From: Pseudomonas tehranensis
GTDB taxonomy: Bacteria > Pseudomonadota > Gammaproteobacteria > Pseudomonadales > Pseudomonadaceae
Assembly (NCBI RefSeq): GCF_014268615.1
Contig: NZ_JABWQV010000002.1
Location: forward strand, 1 to 64,000
DNA length: 64,000 nt
Direction: 5' to 3'
Shown: piece after piece, positions 46,106 to 55,655 of the stretch
Numbering within the stretch: the stretch's first letter is position 1
How the letters are laid out: the number at the start of each line of letters is the position of its first letter
The notes under the pieces: generated by a model
Seen by the model: only the letters and a program-made list of their open reading frames with translations
The model's database searches: none
What the model was told of the DNA's origin: nothing
Program-made: the position numbers and the translations under genes

Positions 46106-46819
46106 TCAAGGCCTGCGTGGAGTCAGCACCATTTGCGCCGGCACGCTGCGCAAAATCTGCTTTTGCACTTTCAGATCAAACCCGGGATCAAGCTTCTTGA
46201 CCCGCTTGGTCAGCAGCGTAGCCAGCCAAGGATAATCGTCAGTGCGCGGCGCCTGGATGCTGACGTCACATTGAAAATTCACCACGTCGGCGGCAATGGC
46301 ATCCAGTTGTCGACGCATTTTCTGGATATCGCCGATATTCAGCGCAACTGTCGTGCTCTCAGCACTCGGGTCGATCACTTTGGCAACCGGTTTGGCTTCG
46401 GCGGCCTTGAGGGCGGCCTCGGCTTTTTCCAGCTCGGCCTTGCGGGCTTCGGCAATTTCGCTGTTGACCTCACCGGTGAGCGCAGGCGCTTTGGGCATCA
46501 AGGCGCGGGCACGGCTCAGTGCGGTGGCGGCGGCGTTGACGTCGCCTTTTTGCAGATCGATCTGGCTGCGGCGCAAATACGCCTCGGCCAGGCGCCGCTG
46601 ATAGGGTTCCAGCGTCGGATCCTCGGGCGTCTGGGCTTGCAGTGCGGCCAGTTGATCTTCAGCGGTGGCCAGCTCATTGCCGGCCAGACTCTGTTCAAAC
46701 TGCGCGATGGCCGGGCCTCGGGTATCGGGGGCTTCGGCGACCGGTGGCGAACTCTGGCAGGCGCCCAGCAGCAGGGAAAATGCGACAAGGAGCAGATAAC
46801 GGGAGGCGAACGGCTTCAT
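46106..46819 (-). CDS. Lipoprotein of unknown function (PA5502-like position)
   Basis: The 237-residue protein has a lipobox LLGAC with C21, followed by helical, alanine- and glutamate-rich repeats resembling TPR-type pairs (about 40-110), a long charged helix (EARKAELEKAEAALKAAEAK) and a C-terminal domain with DVVNFQCDVSIQAPRTDDYP. It lies downstream of znuB on the same strand with a 37-base gap, as a lipoprotein gene does in P. aeruginosa. A role in zinc uptake is not shown. Confidence 0.82.
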   Translation of the reverse strand: MKPFASRYLLLVAFSLLLGACQSSPPVAEAPDTRGPAIAQFEQSLAGNELATAEDQLAALQAQTPEDPTLEPYQRRLAEAYLRRSQIDLQKGDVNAAATALSRARALMPKAPALTGEVNSEIAEARKAELEKAEAALKAAEAKPVAKVIDPSAESTTVALNIGDIQKMRRQLDAIAADVVNFQCDVSIQAPRTDDYPWLATLLTKRVKKLDPGFDLKVQKQILRSVPAQMVLTPRRP

Positions 46820-46856
46820 TCCTGCGACTCTCTATTTGCGCAAAAAGCGAGCAAGT

Positions 46857-47645
46857 CTACACCCCTCGACGGGGCAGGACAAAACTCAGCAGAAATAGCG
46901 CGGCGGCGCTGACCACAATCGACGGCCCGGCCGGGGTGTCCTTGAACCACGACAGCGCCAGCCCACCGCACACTGCGAGCATGCCCAGCAGGCTTGCACC
47001 CAGAGCCATCTGCTCCGGGGAGCGGGCGTGCCGCTGTGCTGCGGCCGCCGGGATAATCAGCAAAGAAGTAATCAGCAACACACCGACGATTTTCATCGCC
47101 ACGGCAATGACCACCGCAATCAACAGCATCAACGCCAGCCGCAAACCCACCACGGGCAAGCCTTCGACCCGCGCCAGTTCCTCATGCACAGTAACCGCCA
47201 GCAACGGGCGCCAGAGCGCTACCAGCAGCAGAAGGACGGCCGCGCTGCCACCCAGAATCCACGAAAGATCCATGGGGCTGATGGCAAGCAGATCGCCAAA
47301 CAGGTAGGCCATCAGATCAATCCGCACGTCATGCATGAAGCTTAGTACCACCAGCCCGAGAGACAGGGTGCTGGGCGCCAGAATGCCCAGCAGCGTGTCG
47401 GACGCCAGCGGTTGACGCTGTTGCAGCGTCACCAGCAGCACCGCCAGCAACAGGCAGCCGACGGTCACCGCCACGGCAGGGCTGACATCCAGCAAAAAGC
47501 CCAGGGCCACGCCCAGCAAGGCCGCGTGGGACAAGGTATCGCCGAAATAGGCCATGCGCCGCCAGACCACGAACGAGCCCAGAGGGCCGGCCACCATCGC
47601 GAGGGCCAGGCCTGCGAGCAGGGCGTACAACAGAAAATCAGCCAT
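46857..47645 (-). CDS. znuB: Zinc ABC transporter permease ZnuB
   Basis: ZnuB is the membrane channel of the high-affinity zinc importer. The ATG at 47645 gives 262 residues beginning [24 protein letters not shown] lies about eleven bases upstream. Eight or so hydrophobic helices and the motifs [16 protein letters not shown] and RVEGLPV are typical. The start overlaps the znuC stop by eight bases. Confidence 0.95.
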   Translation of the reverse strand: MADFLLYALLAGLALAMVAGPLGSFVVWRRMAYFGDTLSHAALLGVALGFLLDVSPAVAVTVGCLLLAVLLVTLQQRQPLASDTLLGILAPSTLSLGLVVLSFMHDVRIDLMAYLFGDLLAISPMDLSWILGGSAAVLLLLVALWRPLLAVTVHEELARVEGLPVVGLRLALMLLIAVVIAVAMKIVGVLLITSLLIIPAAAAQRHARSPEQMALGASLLGMLAVCGGLALSWFKDTPAGPSIVVSAAALFLLSFVLPRRGV

Positions 47646-48420
47646 GCTTGCAGCCATCTCCATGAACATGGGTAGAAACAGATGAGTCGCTGACCACCGA
47701 ACCATGCAGGTCATGGGCATGGTCGTGATGGTGGTGATAAATCGCCAGGCTTTGTGCGTTCTTTCCGAACAGTTCGACGAATGCCGGATCGCCGCTAACC
47801 TGCTCGGGATGCCCGGAACAGCAGACGTGGCGATTGAGGCAGACCACCTGGTCAGTGGTGCTCATGACCAGGTGAAGGTCGTGAGAAACCATCAGCACGC
47901 CGCAGCCATGACGGTCGCGCAGGCGGGTGATCAGGCTGTACAGCTCGGCCTGACCGGCCACGTCGACCCCTTGCACGGGCTCGTCGAGCACCAGCAGCTC
48001 AGGCTCGCGCAGCAGCGCGCGAGCCAGCAACACGCGCTGCATTTCACCGCCGGAAACACTTTGTACCGGGCTATCGATTACCTGCTCGGCGCCGACTTCG
48101 TTGAGCGCCGCCAGGGCCCGTTCGCGATCCACGCCAGGCACCAGGCGCAAGAAGCGCAGTACCGACAGGGGCAGCGTCGGGTCGACATGAAGCTTTTGCG
48201 GCATATAACCGACCCGCAGCTTCGGCTTGCGCCAGACGGTGCCGCTGTCGGGCTTGAGCAACCCCAGCACGGCACGCACCAGGGTTGTCTTGCCGGCGCC
48301 GTTGGGGCCGATCAGGGTGACGATCTGCCCCGGCTCGACGCTCAGGTGGATGTTATCCAGCACGCTCTGGCCGGCGAACGTCACGGCTACGTGCTCGAGA
48401 CGGATCAACGCATTGCTCAT
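47638..48420 (-). CDS. znuC: Zinc ABC transporter ATP-binding protein ZnuC
   Basis: ZnuC energises zinc import. The 260-residue protein starts [15 protein letters not shown] at 48420; its ATG shares one base with the zur stop (TGATG). Walker [10 protein letters not shown], signature [15 protein letters not shown] and Walker [13 protein letters not shown] are intact. The last 33 residues form a tail with ten histidines and one cysteine ([13 protein letters not shown] onward), which may bind zinc. Confidence 0.96.
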   Translation of the reverse strand: MSNALIRLEHVAVTFAGQSVLDNIHLSVEPGQIVTLIGPNGAGKTTLVRAVLGLLKPDSGTVWRKPKLRVGYMPQKLHVDPTLPLSVLRFLRLVPGVDRERALAALNEVGAEQVIDSPVQSVSGGEMQRVLLARALLREPELLVLDEPVQGVDVAGQAELYSLITRLRDRHGCGVLMVSHDLHLVMSTTDQVVCLNRHVCCSGHPEQVSGDPAFVELFGKNAQSLAIYHHHHDHAHDLHGSVVSDSSVSTHVHGDGCKHG

Positions 48421-48902
48421 CAGGCCCCCTGGCAACCGGAGCAGAGCCCGACCACTTCGACGGTCTGGGTATCCACCACGAAACCCACTTCTTTGGCGCT
48501 GGCAACGATGGCATCGCTGATGGACTTCTGCTCCAGTTCGATGGCTGCGTGGCATTCGCGACAGATCAGGAACTGGCCCTGGTGGGCGTGCTCCGGGTGA
48601 TTGCAGCCGACGAAAGCGTTCAACGACGAGATGCGATGCACCAGGCCATTTTCCAGCAGGAAATCCAACGCCCGATAAACCGTGGGCGGCGCGGCGCGGC
48701 GGCCGTCCTGCTCACTGAGCACTGCGAGTATGTCGTAGGCGCCCAGCGGCTTGTGGCTTTGCCAGACCAGCTCCAGCACGCGTCGACGCAAAGCGGTCAG
48801 GCGCAACCCTTGGCGTGCGCAGATGGCGTCGGCCTCGGACAGCGCAGTGTGCACGCAGTGAGAGTGATCATGGGGACGACTGGCAAGGGGCGTAATAGGC
48901 AT
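48420..48902 (-). CDS. zur: Zinc uptake regulator Zur (Fur family)
   Basis: Zur represses zinc-uptake genes when zinc is plentiful. The 160-residue Fur-family protein has a winged helix ([16 protein letters not shown]), the [12 protein letters not shown] recognition region and a structural zinc site with paired cysteines (CREC, CSGC). It heads the zur-znuC-znuB unit and is divergent from znuA, with a candidate box between them. Confidence 0.95.
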   Translation of the reverse strand: MPITPLASRPHDHSHCVHTALSEADAICARQGLRLTALRRRVLELVWQSHKPLGAYDILAVLSEQDGRRAAPPTVYRALDFLLENGLVHRISSLNAFVGCNHPEHAHQGQFLICRECHAAIELEQKSISDAIVASAKEVGFVVDTQTVEVVGLCSGCQGA

Positions 48903-48928
48903 GGGCAGCGACGATTTTAGTGAGAGAC

Positions 48929-48941
48929 GTTATTATGTTAC
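48929..48941. promoter_or_regulatory. Candidate Zur box
   Basis: GTTATTATGTTAC in the zur-znuA gap resembles the GTTATAATATAAC-type palindromes bound by Zur in gammaproteobacteria, with imperfect symmetry. It lies 27 bases from zur and 28 bases before the znuA start, suitable for control of both. Confidence 0.5.
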
Positions 48942-48968
48942 CCGTTCTCGCCTCTTCGAGTGGTCATC

Positions 48969-49898
48969 GTGTCCCGAAATTTTTCGATCTTTGTCGCTTT
49001 TGTCGCCAGTTTTCTACTGATCGGCCCGGCCCAGGCCGAAGTCAAAGTGCTTACCAGCATCAAGCCCCTGCAACTGATTGCCGCCGCCGTGCAGGACGGC
49101 GTGGCCGTTCCAGAGGTGCTGTTGCCGCCTGGTGCCTCGCCTCACCATTACGCCTTGCGGCCATCCGACGTACGGAAGGTGCAGTCGGTGGATTTGCTCT
49201 ACTGGATTGGCCCCGACATGGAAAGCTTCCTGCCGCGTGTGCTGAACGGTCGTACGCGTCCTTCGGTGGCGGTACAGGATGTGCCGGGGCTCACGTTGCG
49301 TCACTTCGCCCAGGACAGTCATTCCCACGCCGAAGATGAGCATGGCGCCGATGAGCATGATCACGACCATCGCCCCGGCACCATTGATGCCCACTTGTGG
49401 CTCTCGCCAACCAATGCCCGGGTGATTGCCGCCAGAATGGCTGCCGACCTGAGCGCGGCCGATCCGGCCAATGCCAGTCGCTATCAAAGCAACCTCAAGG
49501 GCTTCAACCAGCGTCTTGATGCGTTGGATGGGCGTTTGAAGAGCCGTCTGGCCGGGGTCGCGGGCAAGCCGTATTTTGTGTTCCACGAGGCGTTCGACTA
49601 TTTCGAAGACCACTACGGCCTCAAGCACGCCGGGGTATTTGCCGTGGCCGCCGAAGTCCAGCCGGGTGCCCAGCATGTGGCGGCAATGCGCAATCGCTTG
49701 CAGACCGTGGGCAAGACATGCGTCTTCAGCGAACCGCCCCTGCGTCCGCGCCTGGCCGAAACCCTGGTGGCCGGCTTGCCGGTGAAACTGGCGGAGCTGG
49801 ATGCGCTGGGCGGCTACACCCCGGCGACGGCGCAAGGGTATGAGCAGTTGCTGGAGAAGCTGGGGAATGACTTGGCTGGGTGCCTGGAGTCGCTATAA
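48969..49898 (+). CDS. znuA: Zinc ABC transporter substrate-binding protein ZnuA
   Basis: ZnuA binds zinc in the periplasm and hands it to ZnuBC. The GTG at 48969 gives 309 residues starting MSRNFSIFVAF with a signal peptide ending AQA; a GTG three codons upstream is an alternative. Zinc ligands are expected at H60 (ASPHHY) and H142 (IDAHLW), and a His/Asp/Glu-rich loop spans 118-134 (HSHAEDEHGADEHDHDH), as in other ZnuA proteins. Confidence 0.93.
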   Translation: MSRNFSIFVAFVASFLLIGPAQAEVKVLTSIKPLQLIAAAVQDGVAVPEVLLPPGASPHHYALRPSDVRKVQSVDLLYWIGPDMESFLPRVLNGRTRPSVAVQDVPGLTLRHFAQDSHSHAEDEHGADEHDHDHRPGTIDAHLWLSPTNARVIAARMAADLSAADPANASRYQSNLKGFNQRLDALDGRLKSRLAGVAGKPYFVFHEAFDYFEDHYGLKHAGVFAVAAEVQPGAQHVAAMRNRLQTVGKTCVFSEPPLRPRLAETLVAGLPVKLAELDALGGYTPATAQGYEQLLEKLGNDLAGCLESL

Positions 49899-49905
49899 CG
49901 CAAAA

Positions 49906-50019
49906 CCTGTGGCGAGGGAGCTTGCTCCCGCTCGGTTGCGCAGCGACCGCAAAATCTTAGGGCTGCTGTGCACTGGAGCGCTAGCCCGGCCCAGCGGGAG
50001 CAAGCTCCCTCGCCACAGA
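49906..50019. repeat. REP-type inverted pair
   Basis: CTGTGGCGAGGGAGCTTGCTCCC-containing unit (49907 onward) is mirrored by GCGGGAGCAAGCTCCCTCGCCACAG copy ending at 50019. The pair lies between the convergent znuA and thrB genes. Confidence 0.85.
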
Positions 50020-50033
50020 GGCATTCAATTGCG

Positions 50034-50984
50034 TCAGAGGGCGAACGGCAACATCGCACTGACCGTCTGCCGCTGCGCCAGGCGCTGCTGAAACTCCATC
50101 GGGTCGTGAATCAACACGTCCTGCCCGGCAAACGATTCGGCGGCGATCAGCCGCGACAGCCAAAACCGCACGCAGGCCACGCGCAGCATCGTCGGCCATG
50201 ACTCGGCCTCGGCGGCCGTGAATGGACGCAGCGCCGCATAAGCCCCCAACAATGCCCGCGTCCGTGGGCCATCGAGTACACCGTTGTCATCCGAACACCA
50301 GTCGTTCAGGGCGATGGCAACGTCATACAGCATGGGCCCGGAGCAGGCGTTGTAGAAGTCGATCAACCCGGTCAGGTGCGTACCCTCGAACATCGCATTG
50401 TCGCGGAACAGGTCCGCGTGGATGTTGGCCCGGGGCAGTGCCAGGATTTTTACCTTTTGTTGCGCGATTTCATCCAGCGCAGCTTCCAGCAACCGACGGG
50501 GTTCGGTATCGAGGTGCGTCAACAGCTTCGCACCCTCCTCCTGCATCCAGTCCAGGCCGCGATCGGTCTTACGCTTGATCATATTGTCCTTGGTCGCCAG
50601 GTGCAGATGGGCCAGCAACTCCCCCACCTGGGCGCAATGCTGTGCGTTGGCCTGCTTGATGTGCTTGCCGGCCAGGCGCGGCTGCAGCAGCGCCGGCTTG
50701 CCGGCCAGTTCTCGCAGTGCAACGCCGTCGGTGGTACGCAAGGCGTAAGGCACCGGCAGGTCGGCGTCATGCAGTACATCCAACAGCTCGATGAAGAACG
50801 GCATTTCCTGCACCGGGCCGCGCTCCACCAGGGTCAGGACAAATTCACCCTGCTCCAGGCTGATAAAAAAATTGGTGTTTTCGCTGCCGGCGGCGATCCC
50901 CTGGAAATCAAGCAGGCGGCCGAGCCCATAAGGGGCGAGAAAGGTTTCCAGCTCGGGCCGAGCCAGGGGAGTGAACACAGACAT
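50034..50984 (-). CDS. thrB: Homoserine kinase
   Basis: ThrB phosphorylates homoserine in threonine synthesis. The 316-residue protein is of the aminoglycoside-phosphotransferase-like type used by Pseudomonas, not the GHMP type. The catalytic loop HADLFRDNAMF and the metal-binding LIDFYNACSGPMLYD segment are present. The DUF2782 gene lies just upstream on the same strand. Confidence 0.95.
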   Translation of the reverse strand: MSVFTPLARPELETFLAPYGLGRLLDFQGIAAGSENTNFFISLEQGEFVLTLVERGPVQEMPFFIELLDVLHDADLPVPYALRTTDGVALRELAGKPALLQPRLAGKHIKQANAQHCAQVGELLAHLHLATKDNMIKRKTDRGLDWMQEEGAKLLTHLDTEPRRLLEAALDEIAQQKVKILALPRANIHADLFRDNAMFEGTHLTGLIDFYNACSGPMLYDVAIALNDWCSDDNGVLDGPRTRALLGAYAALRPFTAAEAESWPTMLRVACVRFWLSRLIAAESFAGQDVLIHDPMEFQQRLAQRQTVSAMLPFAL

Positions 50985-51044
50985 GGTTAAAAACTGCCAG
51001 TACGGGCGCCCATCAGCGAGCGCCGGTTGAAGTCGAGAGCGGTA

Positions 51045-51332
51045 TTACCACTCAAAGATTTTCCACGATGGAATCAGCATATCCGGCTGATCCGAGCGGA
51101 TGAAATTCCCGTCGCTGCCATCGGCACGTACCAGGAAATAAGGCTTGCCGTTTTTGGGCGTGACCTTGATCGCGTACAAAAAGCCGTTTTGCCGGTACTC
51201 CTGAATGGTTCTATCGCCTTCGGTGCGGATGGTGACATCCGGGTCCGCCGAGGGGGCGTCGTCCGCCGCCATGACGGCCAGCGGGGTGATTGCAAACAAG
51301 CCAGCCAGTAACAGGCGATTTAGTGTACGCAT
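51045..51332 (-). CDS. DUF2782 periplasmic protein
   Basis: The 95-residue protein has a signal peptide (cleavage near VMA) and a small domain with YRQNGFLYAIKVTPKNGKPY and a C-terminal IPSWKIFEW. It belongs to the DUF2782 family, commonly found between thrB and polA in Pseudomonas. Function unknown. It lies 60 bases upstream of thrB and is divergent from polA. Confidence 0.88.
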   Translation of the reverse strand: MRTLNRLLLAGLFAITPLAVMAADDAPSADPDVTIRTEGDRTIQEYRQNGFLYAIKVTPKNGKPYFLVRADGSDGNFIRSDQPDMLIPSWKIFEW

Positions 51333-51406
51333 GATAACCTTGTCCCTTTGTCGTCAACGGTCCCGCTATTCTAGCCCCGGACCCGCCGAAAAGGTTGATC
51401 CTGCTC

Positions 51407-54175
51407 ATGAGCCAAGCCCCCCTCGTCCTGGTGGACGGTTCTTCTTACCTCTATCGCGCCTTTCACGCGCTACCACCGCTGACCACCTCCAAAGGCCTGC
51501 CGACGGGCGCGGTCAAGGGCGTGCTGAACATGCTCAAGAGCCTGCGCAAGCAGTATCCGGACAGCCCGTTCGCCGTGGTGTTCGATGCCAAGGGTGGGAC
51601 CTTTCGCGATGAGCTGTACGCCGAATACAAGGCCAACCGCCCCAGCATGCCCGACGACATGCGCGTGCAGATCGAGCCGCTGCATGCCAGCGTCAAGGCC
51701 TTGGGCTTCCCGCTGCTGTGCGTGGACAACGTCGAAGCCGATGACGTGATCGGCACCCTGGCCCGCAGCAGCGCCGCAGCCGACCGTCCGGTGGTGATCT
51801 CCACTGGCGACAAAGACATGGCGCAACTGGTCGACGGGCACATTACCTTGGTCAACACCATGACCGGTAGCGCGCTGGACGTGGCTGGCGTGAAGGAGAA
51901 GTTTGGCGTCGCTCCGGAGCAGATCATCGATTATCTGGCACTGATGGGCGATTCTTCCGACAACATCCCCGGTGTTCCGGGCATCGGGCCGAAGACCGCC
52001 TCCGGCCTGCTAGTGGGCGTCAATGGCGGCCTGACGGAGCTGTATGCGCAACTGGACATCGTCGCCACCTTGCCGATTCGTGGCGCCAAGACCCTGGCCG
52101 CCAAACTCGAAGAACACAAGGAAATGGCCCTCCTCTCCTACGAGTTGGCGACCATCAAGACCGACGTGCCGTTGGATGTCGGTCTCGACGACCTGAAAAT
52201 GGGCCAGCCGGATCACGAGAAACTCGCCGAGCTGTATACGCTGCTGGAGTTCAAGAGCTGGTTTGAAGAAAACCAGCGCGATGCCAAGCGTGCCGGTCAG
52301 GAGATCGTCGAAGTCACCGAAGAACAGCCCGGCGCTGCCGAGGCCCGGTATGAGGTCATCCTCGATCAGGCGCGCTTCGAGGCGTGGCTGGCCAAACTGG
52401 ACAAAGCGCCGCTGTTTGCCTTTGTCACCGAAACCAACGGCGGCGATGCCCAGCATTCGCAACTGGTGGGATTGTCGTTTGCCGTCGCCCCGTTTGAAGC
52501 AGCCTACATCCCACTGACCCACTCCTACATGGGCGTGCCGGAGCAACTGGACCGCGACACAGTGCTCAGGGCTCTCAAGCCGCTGCTGGAAAACCCGAAC
52601 AAGCTCAAGGTCGGCCAGCATGCCAAGTTTGAAACCAACATCCTGGCCAACTGCGCCATCGGTGGTGACCAGGACAATGGCATCCTGGTTCAAGGCGTCG
52701 CCTTTGACACCATGCTTGAGTCCTATGTGCTGGACTCCACGGCGACCCGCCACGACATGGACAGCCTGGCGCTCAAGTACCTGGGCCAAAGCAAGACCGA
52801 TTTCCAGGACATCGCTGGGAAAGGCGTCAAACAGCTTACTTTCGACCAGATCTCCCTCGAACTGGCCGGCCCTTACGCCGCCGAAGACGCGGACGTGACG
52901 TTCCGTCTGCACCAGGCGCTGCAGGAAAGAATGGCCGCCACGCCCAGTCTGGGCAAGGTGCTCAACGAAATCGAAATGCCGCTGATGCCGGTCCTGGCGC
53001 GGATTGAGCGCCAGGGTGCGCTGGTCGATGCCAACCTGCTGGGGGTGCAGAGTGTCGAGTTGGGCGAGAAGCTGGTGGCCTTGGAGCGTGAGGCATTTGC
53101 CATCGCCGGGGAGGAATTCAACCTGGGCTCACCCAAGCAACTGGGGGTGATCCTCTACGAAAAACTTGGCTTGCCGGTGCTCAGTAAAACCGCCAAGGGC
53201 CAGGCGTCTACCGCCGAAGCGGTGCTGGCCGAGCTGGCCGAGCAGGATTATCCGCTGCCTAAGGTATTGATGCAGTATCGCTCGCTGAGCAAGCTCAAGA
53301 GCACCTACACCGACCGCCTGCCGGAGCAGATCAACAGCCGCACGGGCCGCGTCCATACCAATTATCAGCAAGCTGTCGCCGCTACCGGGCGACTGTCCTC
53401 GATCGACCCCAACCTGCAGAACATTCCGATTCGCACCGCCGAAGGCCGCAGGATTCGCCAGGCATTCGTTGCGCCGAAAGGCTACAAGCTGCTGGCGGCG
53501 GACTACTCGCAGATCGAATTGCGGATCATGGCGCACCTGGCTAAGGATGAAGGCCTGCTCCATGCGTTTCGCAATGACCTGGATGTGCACCGGGCCACCG
53601 CCGCCGAGGTGTTCGGCGTTGAGCTGGACGCCGTCACTCATGACCAGCGTCGCAGCGCCAAGGCGATCAACTTCGGCCTGATCTACGGTATGAGTGCTTT
53701 CGGTCTGGCCAAGCAGATCGGTGTGGATCGCAAGCAGTCCCAGGCTTACATCGACCGCTACTTTGCCCGCTACCCAGGTGTACTGGCCTACATGGAGCGC
53801 ACTCGCACCCAGGCCGCCGAGCAGGGTTATGTCGAAACCATTTTTGGTCGCCGGTTGTACCTGCCGGATATCAATGCGAAAAACCCTGCTTTGCGCAAAG
53901 GGGCAGAACGCACGGCCATCAACGCGCCGATGCAAGGCACAGCGGCAGATATCATCAAGAAAGCCATGGTGGCGGTGGATCGCTGGCTGACTGCGTCGGG
54001 ACTGGATGCCAAGGTCATTCTGCAGGTCCACGACGAATTGGTGCTGGAGGTGCGTGAAGACCTGGTCGATCAGGTGCGCGAGGAAATTCGCCAGCACATG
54101 AGCGCTGCTGCCACGCTGGATGTGCCGCTCCTGGTGGAAGTGGGCGTGGGAAATAACTGGGACGAGGCGCACTGA
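51407..54175 (+). CDS. polA: DNA polymerase I
   Basis: Pol I fills gaps and removes RNA primers. The ATG at 51407 gives 922 residues (MSQAPLVLVDGSSYLYRAF). The 5' nuclease domain (about 1-290) and polymerase domain with DYSQIELR and the C-terminal HDELVLEV look intact. In the 3'-5' exonuclease domain the metal-binding aspartates of E. coli D355 and D424 are V340 (FAFVTET) and E409 (KFETNIL), while E342 and D494 (YAAEDAD) remain. Proofreading is therefore probably weak or lost, whereas DNA synthesis and nick translation should be kept. Confidence 0.96.
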   Translation: MSQAPLVLVDGSSYLYRAFHALPPLTTSKGLPTGAVKGVLNMLKSLRKQYPDSPFAVVFDAKGGTFRDELYAEYKANRPSMPDDMRVQIEPLHASVKALGFPLLCVDNVEADDVIGTLARSSAAADRPVVISTGDKDMAQLVDGHITLVNTMTGSALDVAGVKEKFGVAPEQIIDYLALMGDSSDNIPGVPGIGPKTASGLLVGVNGGLTELYAQLDIVATLPIRGAKTLAAKLEEHKEMALLSYELATIKTDVPLDVGLDDLKMGQPDHEKLAELYTLLEFKSWFEENQRDAKRAGQEIVEVTEEQPGAAEARYEVILDQARFEAWLAKLDKAPLFAFVTETNGGDAQHSQLVGLSFAVAPFEAAYIPLTHSYMGVPEQLDRDTVLRALKPLLENPNKLKVGQHAKFETNILANCAIGGDQDNGILVQGVAFDTMLESYVLDSTATRHDMDSLALKYLGQSKTDFQDIAGKGVKQLTFDQISLELAGPYAAEDADVTFRLHQALQERMAATPSLGKVLNEIEMPLMPVLARIERQGALVDANLLGVQSVELGEKLVALEREAFAIAGEEFNLGSPKQLGVILYEKLGLPVLSKTAKGQASTAEAVLAELAEQDYPLPKVLMQYRSLSKLKSTYTDRLPEQINSRTGRVHTNYQQAVAATGRLSSIDPNLQNIPIRTAEGRRIRQAFVAPKGYKLLAADYSQIELRIMAHLAKDEGLLHAFRNDLDVHRATAAEVFGVELDAVTHDQRRSAKAINFGLIYGMSAFGLAKQIGVDRKQSQAYIDRYFARYPGVLAYMERTRTQAAEQGYVETIFGRRLYLPDINAKNPALRKGAERTAINAPMQGTAADIIKKAMVAVDRWLTASGLDAKVILQVHDELVLEVREDLVDQVREEIRQHMSAAATLDVPLLVEVGVGNNWDEAH

Positions 54176-54206
54176 GTCGTAGTGCTCTGAAGCTGGCGCA
54201 AGTCCC

Positions 54207-54234
54207 GTGGCGAGGAAGCAAGCTCCCTCGCCAC
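54207..54234. repeat. REP-like hairpin downstream of polA
   Basis: GTGGCGAGG...CCTCGCCAC, the family found also at 39.2 and 49.9 kb, lies 31 bases after the polA stop and before the sRNA candidate. Confidence 0.7.
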
Positions 54235-54309
54235 ATTGGCTCACTGAAAACCCGCGAGCGATGTCTTTAGTTCGGAAAATTCCTAAGGTTATTTCCAAAA
54301 ATAATCTGA

Positions 54310-54472
54310 ACTAAAACCGTGAATCGCTACTCAGAGTTTCTGAAAGGCTGGTGAAGCCCTTCAATGCTCCTATGTTGTGTTAAGTGTTGGCAGATATCTG
54401 GACCCCGCCCTAGCGGTCCGGAACTTGGACCCCGAACTTCCCCCTCCCCATAAGAAGTCCGGGGTTTTTTTT
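54310..54472 (+). ncRNA. ersA: ErsA/Spot 42-like small RNA
   Basis: In Pseudomonas a Spot 42-related sRNA, ErsA, is encoded in the gap between polA and engB. Here that gap has an unannotated transcript-like segment ending in a strong plus-strand terminator: ACCCCGAACTTC (54429-54440) pairs with GAAGTCCGGGGT (54454-54465) and runs into eight Ts. Before it lies a second stem GACCCCGC/GCGGTC (54401-54418) with C-rich loops (CCCCCTCCCC). The 5' end is uncertain; TCTGA at 54305-54309 could be part of a promoter, but I did not find a convincing AlgU -35 box. Confidence 0.65.
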
Positions 54473-54486
54473 GCCTGCGAGTTGGC

Positions 54487-55128
54487 TTATTCCGCCTCTT
54501 CGCTGCCCTTGTCTGCCAATTCCATCCAGTCGGCCAATACAGTGTAGGCCTCTTCCAGGCCCATGCGCTTGGGCGCCGAGAACAACTGGATGGTGATCGC
54601 CTCACCCCACCCCTTGCGGATTTCCGACTGCACTTTAAGCAACGTATTCTTGGCCGCGCCGTAGGTCAGCTTGTCTGCCTTGGTCAGCAGAATGTGCATC
54701 GGCATGCCGCTGGCCACGGCCCAATCCAGCATCAGCAGGTCGAAGTCGGTCATTGGATGACGGATGTCCATCATCAAGATCAGACCCTTGAGGCTCTCGC
54801 GGCTGCCCAGATAGGCTTCCAAATGGCGCTGCCAATGCTGCTTCAGCGGAATCGGCACCTTGGCATAGCCGTAGCCGGGCAGGTCGACCAAACGACGTTC
54901 ATCGTCTAGCTTGAAGAAGTTCAAGAGCTGCGTGCGACCCGGGGTTTTCGAGGTGCGCGCCAGGCTTGCATGGGTCAGGGTGTTCAGTGCGCTGGATTTA
55001 CCGGCGTTGGAACGCCCGGCGAAAGCCACTTCAAAGCCTTCATCGTCGGGGCATTGATCGACTTTGGCGGCGCTGAGCATGAAGGTGGACTGTTGGCACA
55101 GGCCGAGGATGGGGTTCTTCAGTTGCAT
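54487..55128 (-). CDS. engB: Ribosome biogenesis GTPase EngB (YihA/YsxC)
   Basis: EngB is an essential GTPase for 50S subunit assembly. The 213-residue protein shows G1 [12 protein letters not shown] near residue 38, G3 [11 protein letters not shown]4 TKAD near 148. It is transcribed towards the polA 3' end, with the sRNA candidate lying between them. Confidence 0.96.
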   Translation of the reverse strand: MQLKNPILGLCQQSTFMLSAAKVDQCPDDEGFEVAFAGRSNAGKSSALNTLTHASLARTSKTPGRTQLLNFFKLDDERRLVDLPGYGYAKVPIPLKQHWQRHLEAYLGSRESLKGLILMMDIRHPMTDFDLLMLDWAVASGMPMHILLTKADKLTYGAAKNTLLKVQSEIRKGWGEAITIQLFSAPKRMGLEEAYTVLADWMELADKGSEEAE

Positions 55129-55318
55129 GGGATTTCCGATGTGGGTGGCGTCAGGAATGGACGCGGCAAGCTGTTCGTTTCCGTTTCAGTGACGCCAGTA
55201 TATAATGCCGCAGATTTTGTGTGCGCTTTGTCCCAGCGTAGGATGAAGCGCACGGGAGCGACCGACTGAAATTGCGCACTAGAACGCAGCTCGCTCTCAA
55301 CCCTGAAAAGGTCGTTTT

Positions 55319-55609
55319 ATGACGAAATGGCTGCTAGCTGCCGGTGTCTTGATGCCGCTTTACAGCGCTCAGGCTACACAGGATCCGGAAGCTGTGTACA
55401 ACCGTGTTTGTGGTGCCTGTCATTCCGGCCAACTCCCCATGGCACCCCGCAAGGGTGATCAGGAAGCTTGGACGCCGAGGTTGGCGAAAGGTATGGAGAC
55501 GCTGGTGCAACACGTGACCCAGGGTTTCAAGGCGATGCCGCCGCGTGGTTTGTGCATGGACTGCAGTGCCGAGGATTACCGAGCCATCATCCAGTGGATG
55601 AGCGAGTAA
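55319..55609 (+). CDS. Cytochrome c5-like monoheme protein
   Basis: The 96-residue protein has a signal peptide (cleavage near AQA) and one heme site CGACH with a distal methionine in FKAMPPRGLC. A second pair, CMDC, is typical of cytochrome c5 relatives. AAGG precedes the ATG by eight bases. It lies 46 bases before the cytochrome c4 gene, forming the usual c5-c4 tandem for periplasmic electron transfer to terminal oxidases. Confidence 0.92.
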   Translation: MTKWLLAAGVLMPLYSAQATQDPEAVYNRVCGACHSGQLPMAPRKGDQEAWTPRLAKGMETLVQHVTQGFKAMPPRGLCMDCSAEDYRAIIQWMSE

Positions 55610-55655
55610 ACCCGGTCCATAACTCTTTAACCCTTAGCCGTAGTTGGATTAGCTG

